Positions 53,574-62,151 are shown, counted from the stretch's first letter. The stretch is DNA of 64,000 bases from Candidatus Hydrogenedentota bacterium (GCA_016791475.1 JAEUWI010000045.1:1-64000), one strand, 5' to 3'. Numbers and translations are program-made. The notes: generated by a model not told the origin, from the letters alone.

Positions 53574-55622
53574 TTGAGGCTGCTGCTTGCCCTTCTGTTG
53601 TGCCAGTTCAGCGCCGGGCTGGAACTTCCGGCGGGCTTTGACCCGGCGGCGTACTATCTTCCCTCCGCCGGTGATCGGGGTGATTTGGAGTCACCCCGGG
53701 GCGCGGCGGAACTGGCGGAGGGGCTGGTGGCCCATGGCGCGCCGGAGAGTCTTGCCGTGGCGGAGTCTGTGCTTGGCGCCGTGCTCGACGCGCAGGAGAC
53801 CCGGCAGGGCGCGGCGCACCGGGGGAATTTTCGCTGGCGTTTCGCCGAGGGTGCGATTGGCGATCTGAATTCCGTCGAATTTACGCTGCGCCATTTGATT
53901 CCACTCATGATTGCCCATGGTGATCGTCTCTCGGGGCCGTTGCGCGCGCGTATGGACGAGGCGATACGCCTTGGGCTTGAGGAGATAGCACGCAAGGATG
54001 TGGACATCTCCTACACGAATGTCGCGGCGATGGACTGCATGAACTCGATTCTGGGCGGCGAATGGCTCGGTGAGAGCGCGTTTTCCGAACGGGGCTATGC
54101 GCGGCTGAAGGCGCTTGAGGCGGAGACCCTGAGCCACGGCACTTTTCGGGAGTACAACACGCCTACGTATACCCGTGTGACGCACGAGGCCCTGACGCGC
54201 ATCGCGCGTTACACGAGGAACGCGGAAGCGGCGGTGCGCGCGCGGGCCTTGCGAGCGCGACTTGCGCTGACGGCGGCGCTGCACCTTCATCCAGGCAGCG
54301 GGCGCTGGGCGGGTCCCCATGGCCGGGGTCACTACCTGAGCCGTCCGTCGGAGATTGAGGCGGAGCGAGGCTACCTCGAGCGTTGGATCGAAATGGGGAA
54401 TGCGCCCGCCGGCTTTCAGGCCATGCTGGACCAGCGTCCCCTGCCCTATTCCGTTTGGGAGTCGGCGCACGAAGGGCTGGGACTGGGCCTGATGACCTGG
54501 ATGGATGAGGCATTTACCATGGGCACGTCGACCCGTGAAATCAGCCGCCAGAGCAGCGTCTTTCTGGTTCAGGGGATGCGGGCCGACGGCGCCCGACCCG
54601 CGCTGGCCTACGCCAAATACCTGATCGACAGCCCGGAGGACGGTGGCGAAGGGTCTACGCGAATGGGCCGCAACGAGCAGGGCAAGTTTCTGGGGGTGCA
54701 ATGGGGGACACGGGCGATTGGCCTCTATGCGCCGCGCACGCTGGAACATCCGGGCAGCGTGGTTCCGGCATCGCTGAACCGGTTTCGGAGCGCGAAGGCC
54801 GTGGTGGAGTTTTCGGGGCGCGAGGAGAACGACGGTCAGTGGGCGAGGACCGCGTTCGTGGATTCGTTTCCTCACAAACTGAGCGCGGGTGAGGTGGTGG
54901 TCGTGGAATGCGGGAGTGCGTTTGTGGCCATCCGCCCGCTTTCACGGGACGATCTGGGCCACGGGGCTCCCCTGCGGCTGGTGCGTCGCGACGACGGCGT
55001 TCTTGCGCTTGAGATGTATAACTATCTTGGGCCGGAGACGGTATTCTGGGAGATGGACCGGGAGAGTCGGTTTTTTCAGGGGAAGCCGCGGTGCGGCTTT
55101 TATGCGGAGACGGCTCCGGTTTCCGCGTACGCGGATGGCGCCGCCTTCGCCCGTGAGGTAGCTTCGGGAAGCTTCGTGGATGAGGCGTCTCCGCCGGTCA
55201 CGAGTTACCACGATGGGGCGGTAAGGCCGTGGACCGTAAGTTATACGCGCGGCGGCGAAACGCTGGGGATTGAGCTTGATCTCCTCGCCTGGTCGCTCAC
55301 CCGGCGCTGGACCGAGGCCGGAGCACTGGGCTGGCCGCTGCTGGAATCTCCGCTGGCGAGGCAGGACGGGAGCGGCCACGTGGCCGTGGGCGGGGCGTCG
55401 TTGACGTGCGGTCCACACCCGGCGTGGCTTTTCTCGCTGCCGGAATCGGACTTTTATGTGGCGGGCTATCACGGTGAGGCGTCGCGGCTCACCCTCGACA
55501 CGCCGTCGGGGCGCGTCACGGTACCTTCCATGGGGACGGGCGTTGTGACCTGGCACCGGGGCGAGGTGGAGTTGGACGCGTTGCATACCGGCGAGATAAT
55601 TGTCGAGAGGGGGGCGCGGTGA
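53574..55622 (+). CDS. Exported protein with alpha/alpha-toroid-like N-terminus
   Basis: A 682-residue protein with a signal peptide (LLLALLLCQFSAG). The first 350 residues are rich in long helices (GAAELAEGLVAHGAPESLAVA, RHLIPLMIAHGDRL, YTRVTHEALTRIARYTRNAEA), and the rest is beta-strand rich. This two-part layout resembles heparinase/alginate-lyase-type or glycosidase toroid proteins, but no family motif was identified. It starts with TTG, with GGAGG about 9 nt upstream. It lies 54 nt after the previous gene and is likely in the same operon. Confidence 0.65.
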   Translation: MRLLLALLLCQFSAGLELPAGFDPAAYYLPSAGDRGDLESPRGAAELAEGLVAHGAPESLAVAESVLGAVLDAQETRQGAAHRGNFRWRFAEGAIGDLNSVEFTLRHLIPLMIAHGDRLSGPLRARMDEAIRLGLEEIARKDVDISYTNVAAMDCMNSILGGEWLGESAFSERGYARLKALEAETLSHGTFREYNTPTYTRVTHEALTRIARYTRNAEAAVRARALRARLALTAALHLHPGSGRWAGPHGRGHYLSRPSEIEAERGYLERWIEMGNAPAGFQAMLDQRPLPYSVWESAHEGLGLGLMTWMDEAFTMGTSTREISRQSSVFLVQGMRADGARPALAYAKYLIDSPEDGGEGSTRMGRNEQGKFLGVQWGTRAIGLYAPRTLEHPGSVVPASLNRFRSAKAVVEFSGREENDGQWARTAFVDSFPHKLSAGEVVVVECGSAFVAIRPLSRDDLGHGAPLRLVRRDDGVLALEMYNYLGPETVFWEMDRESRFFQGKPRCGFYAETAPVSAYADGAAFAREVASGSFVDEASPPVTSYHDGAVRPWTVSYTRGGETLGIELDLLAWSLTRRWTEAGALGWPLLESPLARQDGSGHVAVGGASLTCGPHPAWLFSLPESDFYVAGYHGEASRLTLDTPSGRVTVPSMGTGVVTWHRGEVELDALHTGEIIVERGAR

Positions 55623-55725
55623 GCGAAGGCTTTGGAGTCTTTTATTCGGTTCGGGCCGGGTGATACTATTTGTTCCGAACCACTTGCCACCTTCGTCACC
55701 CATGCCGTCTTGAGATTGTTCCGCC

Positions 55726-56979
55726 ATGAAGTTCAGTCCGCTCCACGCCCTCCTTGCCACCCTGTTTGCCCTGGCCGCTTCCGGCTGCGCGACGGTGGAG
55801 TCCCTCCCGGCAAAAATCGAGTTGTCGGCCCGGGTGGTCAATGTGACGCGGTTTCTACCGGATGGCTTTGCGCAGGATGGGAGCGTGAGTTATCAGCGGG
55901 AGATTCAGGAAGCGCTGGATCAGAGTCCGGACGGTGCGACGATTGTGTTCCCCCCTTCCATCTATCGGCTGGAGTCCAGCCGGGGCCTGCGGATTCCGGC
56001 GAACCGGACGGTGGTGCTGGATGGGGCGACTTTCCTTCTGGCGGGCGAGATCGACGAAGATGGCGAAGCGTTCCTGCTGGACGGTGTCTCGGAGGTGACG
56101 ATTCAGGGGGGAACGATTATCGGGCGACGGGATGTGTGGGCGGAGTCGGTGAATGTGGCGGGGATCCGGGTGCGGGGCAGCGGCAGCCATATCCGGGTGG
56201 AGCGAACGCGCTTCTACGACCTTTCCAGCAATGCCGTGGGGATCTTTGGCGATAGTCTGGACCACCCCATCCGCCATGTTTGGATTGTGGACATTTACGC
56301 GGAAAACTGCTGCAACCTCTACTATGATTACCTGACGGACAAGCGGGGACCGGCCGAGGGCAGCGTCCGCGAAGATCAGGGCAGCGTGTGCCTTTACAAT
56401 GTGTCGGATTTCGTGGTGCGTGGGTGCTATCTGGATGGATCACGGTCGGACGGCACGCACTTCAAGAGCTGCCGCAACGGCCAGATCTCGGACAATCAGA
56501 TCTTGAACAGCGAGATGGGCGGTTTCTTTCTGGAAGGCTGCCAGAACGTCATTGCGACGGGCAATATCATGCGGAACAATGGATCGCGGGGCTGCACCAT
56601 CGAGCGGGACAGTACGGACTGTGTGCTGAGCGACAACATTGTGGAGCGGAGCGGTCGCGAGGGCTTGTGGGCGCCGGACGTGGCGCGGATTGTGGTGTCG
56701 GGCAATCTATTTCGCGAGAACGGCCAGAAGGACGACGCGGAGAAGGACTCGGAGATCCGGATCAACGATGAATCGCGCTATCCCACGGTGCCGGCGGATA
56801 TCCGTATCGAGGGGAATATTTTTCAGAGTACGGCGCACTGCAACAGCGTGATCCAGGTGAATGCGGGCGCGGGGCCGGGGATCGCGATCTGCAACAATAC
56901 CTTCACGGGGCCGGTGCGGGAGCTGGCGATCGAGTCGAGCTTTGAGGTGCTCGTGGCGGGGAACGCGGGGCTGGATTGA
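55726..56979 (+). CDS. Right-handed parallel beta-helix lipoprotein
   Basis: A 417-residue lipoprotein (lipobox ALAASGC). The body is a right-handed beta-helix with regularly spaced short strands and asparagine turns (TIQGGTIIGRR, HIRVERTRFYDLSSNAVGIF, RNGQISDNQILNSEMGGFF, NVIATGNIMRNNGSRGC, CVLSDNIVERSG, RIVVSGNLFRENG). This pattern belongs to pectate-lyase 3-like and NosD-like proteins that bind or cut polysaccharides. The active site is not evident. A 9-bp tandem array begins 11 nt after its stop. Confidence 0.82.
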   Translation: MKFSPLHALLATLFALAASGCATVESLPAKIELSARVVNVTRFLPDGFAQDGSVSYQREIQEALDQSPDGATIVFPPSIYRLESSRGLRIPANRTVVLDGATFLLAGEIDEDGEAFLLDGVSEVTIQGGTIIGRRDVWAESVNVAGIRVRGSGSHIRVERTRFYDLSSNAVGIFGDSLDHPIRHVWIVDIYAENCCNLYYDYLTDKRGPAEGSVREDQGSVCLYNVSDFVVRGCYLDGSRSDGTHFKSCRNGQISDNQILNSEMGGFFLEGCQNVIATGNIMRNNGSRGCTIERDSTDCVLSDNIVERSGREGLWAPDVARIVVSGNLFRENGQKDDAEKDSEIRINDESRYPTVPADIRIEGNIFQSTAHCNSVIQVNAGAGPGIAICNNTFTGPVRELAIESSFEVLVAGNAGLD

Positions 56980-56990
56980 CTGGGGGGAAG

Positions 56991-57163
56991 GACTTAAGGG
57001 ACTTAAGGGACTTAAGGGACTTAAGGGACTTAAGGGACTTAAGGGACTGAAGGGACTTGAGGGACTGAAGCTGAAGGGACCTGAAGGGACTGAAGGGACT
57101 GAAGGGACTTGAGGGACCTGAAGGACCTGAAGGACCTGAAGGACCTGAAGGACCTGAAGGACT
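56991..57163. repeat. Degenerating 9-bp tandem array (GACTTAAGG to GACCTGAAG)
   Basis: About 19 units of a 9-bp period. The first block is GACTTAAGG, the middle mixes GACTGAAGG and GACTTGAGG, and the last block is GACCTGAAG. One interruption (near 57068) shifts the phase. Both flanking genes end toward the array (plus strand stop at 56979, minus strand stop at 57276). Confidence 0.93.
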
Positions 57164-57275
57164 CAGGGGGTACTCATTGAAGTCCGGTGGGGCGTTGCGA
57201 TCTATTCTTGGGCGGGAGGCGCTGGTGGATTGCGACAACGCCCCCCGCGCTTTCCTGGGGCTGTTTGGGGCTTGC

Positions 57276-58943
57276 TCAGTGCTCCACGCGATCCGGTCTG
57301 GTGTATTGCTGCATGATCATGCCGCCGGTGATATTGGCGACGTTGTTGAAGCCGTGCTGTTTCAGGATGCGCGCGCCGACGTGGGCGCGGAGTCCGGACT
57401 GGCAGATGACGGCGGTGGGTTGGGCGGGATCGAGGCTGGCGAGTCGGTCGCGCAGTTCCTCCACGGGGATGTGGATGGCGCCGGGCAGTCGCATCTGGGC
57501 GAACTCGGCGGCGGTGCGGACGTCCACGATCTGGAGCCCCTCAAGTTCCACTTTCGGCGAGGCAATGGACGTGGCGGCGTCGAGGTGATTTGCGGCGACG
57601 AAGGCGGCCATGTGGATGGGGTCTTTCGCGCTGCCGAAGGGCGGGGCGTAGCATAGGTCGACCGAGGCCAGGTCGAAGACGGTAGCTCCAAACTGCATGG
57701 CGGTGGCGATCACGTCGATGCGCTTGTCTACCCCATCGCCCCCCACGGCCTGTGCGCCCAGAACTTTGCCGCTGGCGGGATCGAAAATCAGCTTGAGGAG
57801 CATGCGCTGGGCGCCGGGATAGTAGCCGGCGTGGTTTCCGGCGGAGACGGTGACGGCGAGGGCATCGCGCTGGAGGCGCGCGGCGAGCTTTTCGCTGAGG
57901 CCCGTGGAGGCTGCAACGCAATCGAAAACGCGCACGATGGCGGAACCGAGAACGGCGCCCATGGGTCGCGCGTGGCCCGTGGCGGCGTGCTCTCCCGCGA
58001 TGCGCCCGGCGCGGTTGGCTGGTCCCGCCAGGGGAATGCGCATGGCGGTGCCCGCAAAGGTATGAGGATACTCCACGGCATCGCCCGCCGCGTAGATGTC
58101 GGGGTTGCTGGTCTGAGCGAGGTCGTTGATGACAATACCGCCCATGGGGCCGATGGCGAGTCCAGCGACCTTGGCGAGTTCCGTGGACGGACGCACACCC
58201 ATGCCCAGGATCACGACATCGGCCGGAAGCACGACACCGTTGTCCAGGACCACCGCGCTGACCGAATCGCCTTCGGTTTCAAAGCCTTTGAGTCCTGCGC
58301 CGGTGTGCACGCCTACGTCGTGCTTGCGCAGTTCCTCCTCCACGATGGCGGCCATTTCGGGGTCGAGGGGTGCGAGCACCTGTGGCGCGAGCTCCACCAC
58401 GGAGACCTCCATGCCAAGCTGGTGAAACTGCTCCACCATTTCGAGGCCGATGAAACCGGCCCCCACCACGACAGCCCGCTTCGGGGCGCGCTGTTCGAGG
58501 AAGGCCTTGATGGCATCGGTATCTTCCACATTGCGCAGGGCAAAGACGTTGGAAGCGCGCGCGCCGGGGATGTCCGGCACGATGGGGGCGGCGCCGGGCG
58601 CGAGGATGAGCTTGTCGTAGGACAGGGTGAAGCGCTCGCCGGTGGCGTGGTTTGTGCCTTCCACCCGCTTTTCCAGGGGAATGATCCGCGTGACTTCGTG
58701 GCGCAACTTTACGTTCACACGGAAGCGCTGCTCGAAGAGGGACGGTTTGGCGACGAGGAGTTTCTCCCGGTCTTTGATGTCGCCGCCGAGATAATAGGGC
58801 AGTCCGCAATTGGCAAAGGAAACGTAGCCGTCTTTTTCGAGGAGGGTGATCTCCGCCGATTCATTGCAGCGGCGCGCGCGGGTGGCCGCACTGGCTCCGC
58901 CGGCAACGCCGCCGATGATGAGAATTTTTGTGGGCTGGTTCAT
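57276..58943 (-). CDS. CoA-disulfide reductase with C-terminal rhodanese domain
   Basis: A 555-residue FAD/NAD(P)-dependent oxidoreductase. FAD loop: IIGGVAGGASAATRAR (residues 9-24). Redox cysteine: C46 in SFANCGLPYY, typical of CoADR/NADH oxidase proteins. NAD loop: VVGAGFIGLEM. FAD motif 2: NPDIYAAGDAVE. The rhodanese domain (from about 455) has its catalytic C514 in VICQSGLRAHVG. Such fusions (CoADR-Rhd, Npsr) reduce CoA persulfide or polysulfide. AAGGAG lies before the ATG. Probably links sulfane sulfur to CoA redox state. Confidence 0.92.
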   Translation of the reverse strand: MNQPTKILIIGGVAGGASAATRARRCNESAEITLLEKDGYVSFANCGLPYYLGGDIKDREKLLVAKPSLFEQRFRVNVKLRHEVTRIIPLEKRVEGTNHATGERFTLSYDKLILAPGAAPIVPDIPGARASNVFALRNVEDTDAIKAFLEQRAPKRAVVVGAGFIGLEMVEQFHQLGMEVSVVELAPQVLAPLDPEMAAIVEEELRKHDVGVHTGAGLKGFETEGDSVSAVVLDNGVVLPADVVILGMGVRPSTELAKVAGLAIGPMGGIVINDLAQTSNPDIYAAGDAVEYPHTFAGTAMRIPLAGPANRAGRIAGEHAATGHARPMGAVLGSAIVRVFDCVAASTGLSEKLAARLQRDALAVTVSAGNHAGYYPGAQRMLLKLIFDPASGKVLGAQAVGGDGVDKRIDVIATAMQFGATVFDLASVDLCYAPPFGSAKDPIHMAAFVAANHLDAATSIASPKVELEGLQIVDVRTAAEFAQMRLPGAIHIPVEELRDRLASLDPAQPTAVICQSGLRAHVGARILKQHGFNNVANITGGMIMQQYTRPDRVEH

Positions 58944-59047
58944 GTGTGTACTCCTTACCGGGCGCGTCGGGACGCGTCACTTCGATGATGGACCCCCGCG
59001 TTATATGATACGCTACGGCAACCTGAAATCAACTATCGGAGTTCTGA

Positions 59048-59542
59048 ATGAAAACACTGCTGATCATGCGCCATGCCAAGTCCTCGTGGGAGGAAGGAGG
59101 TCAGCCGGACCATGAACGTCCCCTGAACGACCGGGGGCTCCGCGATGCGCCCCGGATGGGGACCTATCTCACGAAGAAGGGCTTCGCGGCGGATGCAATA
59201 CTGACATCGAGCGCGCGGCGGGCGCGGCGTACGGCGGAGATTGTGGCATCGGCGATGGACCGGTCGGACCGGGTGGAAGTCATCGACGCGCTGTATCTGG
59301 CCGATCCGCTGGTGTACCTGGCTTCGCTGCGCCACCTGCCCGATGAGGTCCGGGTGGTGCTGGTGGTGGGTCACAATCCGGGCGTCTCCGAATGGGCCAC
59401 GAAGCTGACCCGGCGGCAGGTGGAGCTGCCCACGGCCGCCGTGGCCTGCGTGACATTGCCGATCAACGAATGGGCTACGATCAACGGCGGCACGCCGGGC
59501 ATGCTGCTGGACCTCTGGCTGCCGAAGAAGATCGACGGATGA
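59048..59542 (+). CDS. sixA: SixA-type phosphohistidine phosphatase
   Basis: A 164-residue histidine phosphatase. The catalytic RHAKSSW motif is at residues 8-14 and the second histidine is in VVGHNPGVSEWA, as in E. coli SixA, which dephosphorylates phosphocarrier or phosphotransfer proteins. GGAG lies 7 nt before the ATG. The ATGA overlap with the next gene couples translation. Confidence 0.9.
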   Translation: MKTLLIMRHAKSSWEEGGQPDHERPLNDRGLRDAPRMGTYLTKKGFAADAILTSSARRARRTAEIVASAMDRSDRVEVIDALYLADPLVYLASLRHLPDEVRVVLVVGHNPGVSEWATKLTRRQVELPTAAVACVTLPINEWATINGGTPGMLLDLWLPKKIDG

Positions 59543-60684
59543 TCACCGATATCCTCCAGATCGATCAGGGCTGGAGCGCCGAGCAGCGCCTTGCGGCGGA
59601 GCAGGTCCGCCGCTTCGTGGATGAGCGGGTGCTGCCGTGTATCGGCGCGCATCACCAGAGCGAGACCTTTCCCGAGGAACTGGTGGCGCCGCTGCGGGGC
59701 CTTGGGATTCTGGAGGCCGTGGCCGATGACAGCATCGACCCGATCACCTATGGGCTCATCAGCCGCGAGCTGGAGCGGGGCAGTTCGGCGCTGCGGAGTA
59801 TTTTGAGCGTACAGGGATCGCTGGTCATTGGCGCGATCCAGCAGTTCGGATCGCTGGAGCAGAAGGAGCGCTGGCTCGGCCCGCTGGGCCAGCTGGAGGC
59901 CTGGGGCTGCTTCGGCCTTACGGAGCCGGACTACGGCAGCAATCCGGCGGCGATGCAGACCCGCGCGGAACGCTGCCCCGGCGGCTACCGCCTCAACGGC
60001 GCAAAATGCTGGATCACGAGTGGCGTCCGCGCGGACGTGGCCGTAATCTGGGCCAAGCGCGAGGGGCAAGTCTGTGGCTTTCTCGTGGAAACGGACCGCC
60101 CCGGCTTCAACGCCTCGCTCATGAAGGGCAAGTGGAGCTTTCGCAGCAGCGAGACGGCGCAACTCCACCTCGACAACGTGGAAGTGCCCGAGAGCGCCAT
60201 GCTTCCCGGTGCGAACAGCCTCGGCGCGGCACTCAAGTGCCTGGCCCGGGCGCGCTACTCCATCGCGTGGGGCGTCTGCGGCGCGGCCCAGGCCTGCCTG
60301 GAGGAAACCCTCGACTACGTCAAGACGCGCATCCAGTTCAGCGGCCAGCCCCTCGCCAGTCACCAGCTCATCCAGTACAAACTCGCCTGGATGTGTGCCG
60401 AACTCGCGGGGATGCTGCTCATTGCGAAGCAACTGGGCGAACTAAAGACGGCCAACACCCTCGACCCCGCGCAAATCTCGCTGGCGAAGATGAACAACTG
60501 TCGCAAGGCCCTCGAGATCGCCCGCACGTGCCGGGAACTCCTCGGCGCGAATGGCATCCACGATGAGTACCACATCGGGCGGCGGATGGTGGATCTGGAG
60601 ACGGTGTTGACCTATGAAGGCACGGAGCATATTCATGCGCTGACGATTGGGGCGGCGATTACGGGGACTAAGGCCTTTGGGTGA
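59539..60684 (+). CDS. Acyl-CoA dehydrogenase (glutaryl-CoA dehydrogenase-like)
   Basis: A 381-residue flavoenzyme. Recognisable parts are the ERGSSALRSILSVQGSLV, WGCFGLTEPDYGSNPAAMQT (FAD/substrate) and KCWITSGVRADVAVI segments. The catalytic base is E360 in TYEGTEHIHALTIGAAITG. The TYEGT...HAL..G.AITG..AF ending is the pattern of the glutaryl-CoA dehydrogenase group. It overlaps sixA by 4 bp. The last 93 bp, including the catalytic Glu codon, are duplicated at 62059-62151 beyond the kinase/Thg1-like cassette. It is not known whether this end is original or brought in with the cassette. Confidence 0.9.
   Translation: MITDILQIDQGWSAEQRLAAEQVRRFVDERVLPCIGAHHQSETFPEELVAPLRGLGILEAVADDSIDPITYGLISRELERGSSALRSILSVQGSLVIGAIQQFGSLEQKERWLGPLGQLEAWGCFGLTEPDYGSNPAAMQTRAERCPGGYRLNGAKCWITSGVRADVAVIWAKREGQVCGFLVETDRPGFNASLMKGKWSFRSSETAQLHLDNVEVPESAMLPGANSLGAALKCLARARYSIAWGVCGAAQACLEETLDYVKTRIQFSGQPLASHQLIQYKLAWMCAELAGMLLIAKQLGELKTANTLDPAQISLAKMNNCRKALEIARTCRELLGANGIHDEYHIGRRMVDLETVLTYEGTEHIHALTIGAAITGTKAFG
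60592..60684 (+). repeat. Left copy of a 93-bp direct repeat flanking the cassette
   Basis: This is the functional 3' end of the acyl-CoA dehydrogenase gene. It aligns without gaps to 62059-62151 with 84 of 93 positions identical. Eight of the nine differences are silent third-position changes and one changes Thr to Ile. Similarity starts abruptly at GATCTGGAG and fades about 6 nt past the stop codon. Confidence 0.95.
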
Positions 60685-60821
60685 GGGGGGGTTCGGTATG
60701 CATAAGAGCTGGTTACGGACGTTCGTGCCGTGCAATTAGCTTGAATACCTACGACGTTACTGGCCGAAGTAAGACGATTGTCAAAAGCTCGCTTTAGAAG
60801 AGTCAAACAAGGATGTGGGCG

Positions 60822-61271
60822 ATGCAGTGCATCATTTTCATTGGGGCGCAGGCCACCGGGAAATCAACCATGTTTCGAAGCCATTTCGCGCGCACCCATG
60901 TACATATAAGCTTGGACGTTCTAAGAACTCGCCACCGGGAACAGCGCTTTTTCGAGATCTGTTTGGAGACACGGCAACCCTTTGTCGTCGACAATACGAA
61001 CCCTCGTCGCACAGATCGCTCGCGATACATCATCCCGGCCCGCGAACACAGCTTTACGGTGATCGGATACTACTTCCAATCGAGGATCGAGGACATGTTG
61101 GAGCGCAACGCCGCGCGAGCAACTGGGGAGCGAATTCCGGATAAGGGTCTTCGGGGCACCCTCGCGGCACTCGAGCTACCTTCGCTAACTGAAGGCTTCG
61201 ATCAACTCTACTACGTTGAATGGGACAAGCAGAAAGACTACCGCATTTCGGGGTGGAACGATGAAGTTTAG
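60822..61271 (+). CDS. Pnkp-like 5'-polynucleotide kinase
   Basis: A 149-residue P-loop kinase. Walker A is FIGAQATGKST (residues 6-16). The HISLDVLR segment places D32 where the general base of T4 Pnk and human PNKP lies. VVDNTNPRRTDRSRYI (56-70) matches the DNTNP signature of PNKP kinase domains, and LERNAAR holds the lid arginine. The family moves the gamma-phosphate of ATP to a 5'-OH end of RNA or DNA. No phosphatase or ligase domain is fused. The start at 60822 has AAGGA 8 nt upstream; ATG 60813 is an alternative. The stop overlaps the next gene by 11 bp. Local GC is low compared with neighbours. Confidence 0.85.
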   Translation: MQCIIFIGAQATGKSTMFRSHFARTHVHISLDVLRTRHREQRFFEICLETRQPFVVDNTNPRRTDRSRYIIPAREHSFTVIGYYFQSRIEDMLERNAARATGERIPDKGLRGTLAALELPSLTEGFDQLYYVEWDKQKDYRISGWNDEV

Positions 61272-62034
61272 TGAACTTGATGCCAAGATTCGAGTGTTTG
61301 AAACGGACTACGATCAGTTTGTTCCGCCCGGTGTGCATATGGTAGCACGACTGGACGGCCGAAACTTCAGTCGATTGACGAAGGAACTGCATGACTTTGA
61401 ACACCCTTTCGACGCCCGATTCCGCGACTACATGCTATTGACGACCGAGTTTCTGATGAATTGCGGTGGGCGTGTCCTTTACGGCTACACGCAGAGTGAC
61501 GAGATATCATTACTTTTTCATCCAGATGACGAATGCTTCGGACGGAAAGTGCGCAAAATCATTAGTATCTTGTCAGGCGAGGCCAGCGCCCGCTTCTCTT
61601 CTCTGCTGCAAGACCACGCCGTTTTTGACTGCCGGGTCAGCCAGTTGCCTTCGAAACAAAGCGTAATCGACTATTTCCGATGGCGCGCCGAGGATGCACA
61701 CCGCAATTCCCTTCAAGCGCATTGCTACTGGGGGTTACGCGAACGTGGTCTCATCGCGACTGCGGCGGATAAGCGACTCAAGGGCCTGCGCGAGCCTGAA
61801 AAGCGGTCGTTGTTTCGTGAATTGAAAAGCTTCGATTTTGACGCGTTGCCTGGATGGCAACGGCGGGGCTCAGGTTTGCGTTGGGAAGCGTATACCAAAA
61901 CATCACAAGACCCTAGAACCGGGGAAAGCGTGGACGCCAGTCGTTGGCGCCTAGTAAGGAACCTCGAACTTCCTGAAAACTCAGCTTACAGCGACTACCT
62001 GATGACGCTATTGGAAGGCGCTGTCGAAATATGA
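61261..62034 (+). CDS. Thg1-like protein: 3'-5' RNA polymerase/tRNA repair enzyme
   Basis: A 257-residue member of the tRNA(His) guanylyltransferase superfamily. The metal-binding aspartates are D32 in ARLDGRNFSRLT and D80 in GYTQSDEISLLF. The SGEASARFSS helix and the YFRWRAEDAHRNSLQAHCYWGLRERG segment fit bacterial Thg1-like proteins (TLPs) rather than eukaryotic Thg1, whose HINNLYN motif is absent. TLPs add nucleotides to 5'-truncated tRNAs in the 3'-5' direction using the complementary strand as template. They activate a 5'-monophosphate end, which is what the upstream kinase could supply. The 11-bp overlap indicates a coupled operon. GC is low and codon use differs from neighbours. Confidence 0.9.
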   Translation: MKFSELDAKIRVFETDYDQFVPPGVHMVARLDGRNFSRLTKELHDFEHPFDARFRDYMLLTTEFLMNCGGRVLYGYTQSDEISLLFHPDDECFGRKVRKIISILSGEASARFSSLLQDHAVFDCRVSQLPSKQSVIDYFRWRAEDAHRNSLQAHCYWGLRERGLIATAADKRLKGLREPEKRSLFRELKSFDFDALPGWQRRGSGLRWEAYTKTSQDPRTGESVDASRWRLVRNLELPENSAYSDYLMTLLEGAVEI

Positions 62035-62058
62035 TGGAACTCAAGTCGGCAAACCGCA

Positions 62059-62151
62059 GATCTGGAGACCGTGTTGACCTATGAGGGGACGGAGCACATC
62101 CATGCGCTGACAATTGGGGCCGCGATTACGGGGATTAAGGCGTTTGGGTGA
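62059..62151 (+). pseudogene. Right copy of the acyl-CoA dehydrogenase 3' end
   Basis: Encodes LETVLTYEGTEHIHALTIG and then AAITGIKAFG and a TGA stop, in frame but without a start or the rest of the gene. It is 90% identical to the left copy. Its Ile in AITGI is closer to the glutaryl-CoA dehydrogenase consensus than the Thr of the intact gene. It may be the original chromosomal 3' end displaced by the cassette, or a remnant of a second dehydrogenase gene. Confidence 0.9.

Noticed and set aside
60685-60821. Integrase or transposase for the kinase/Thg1-like cassette
   Set aside because: The space is too short and no recombinase motif is present. Mobility is argued only from the flanking repeats and composition.
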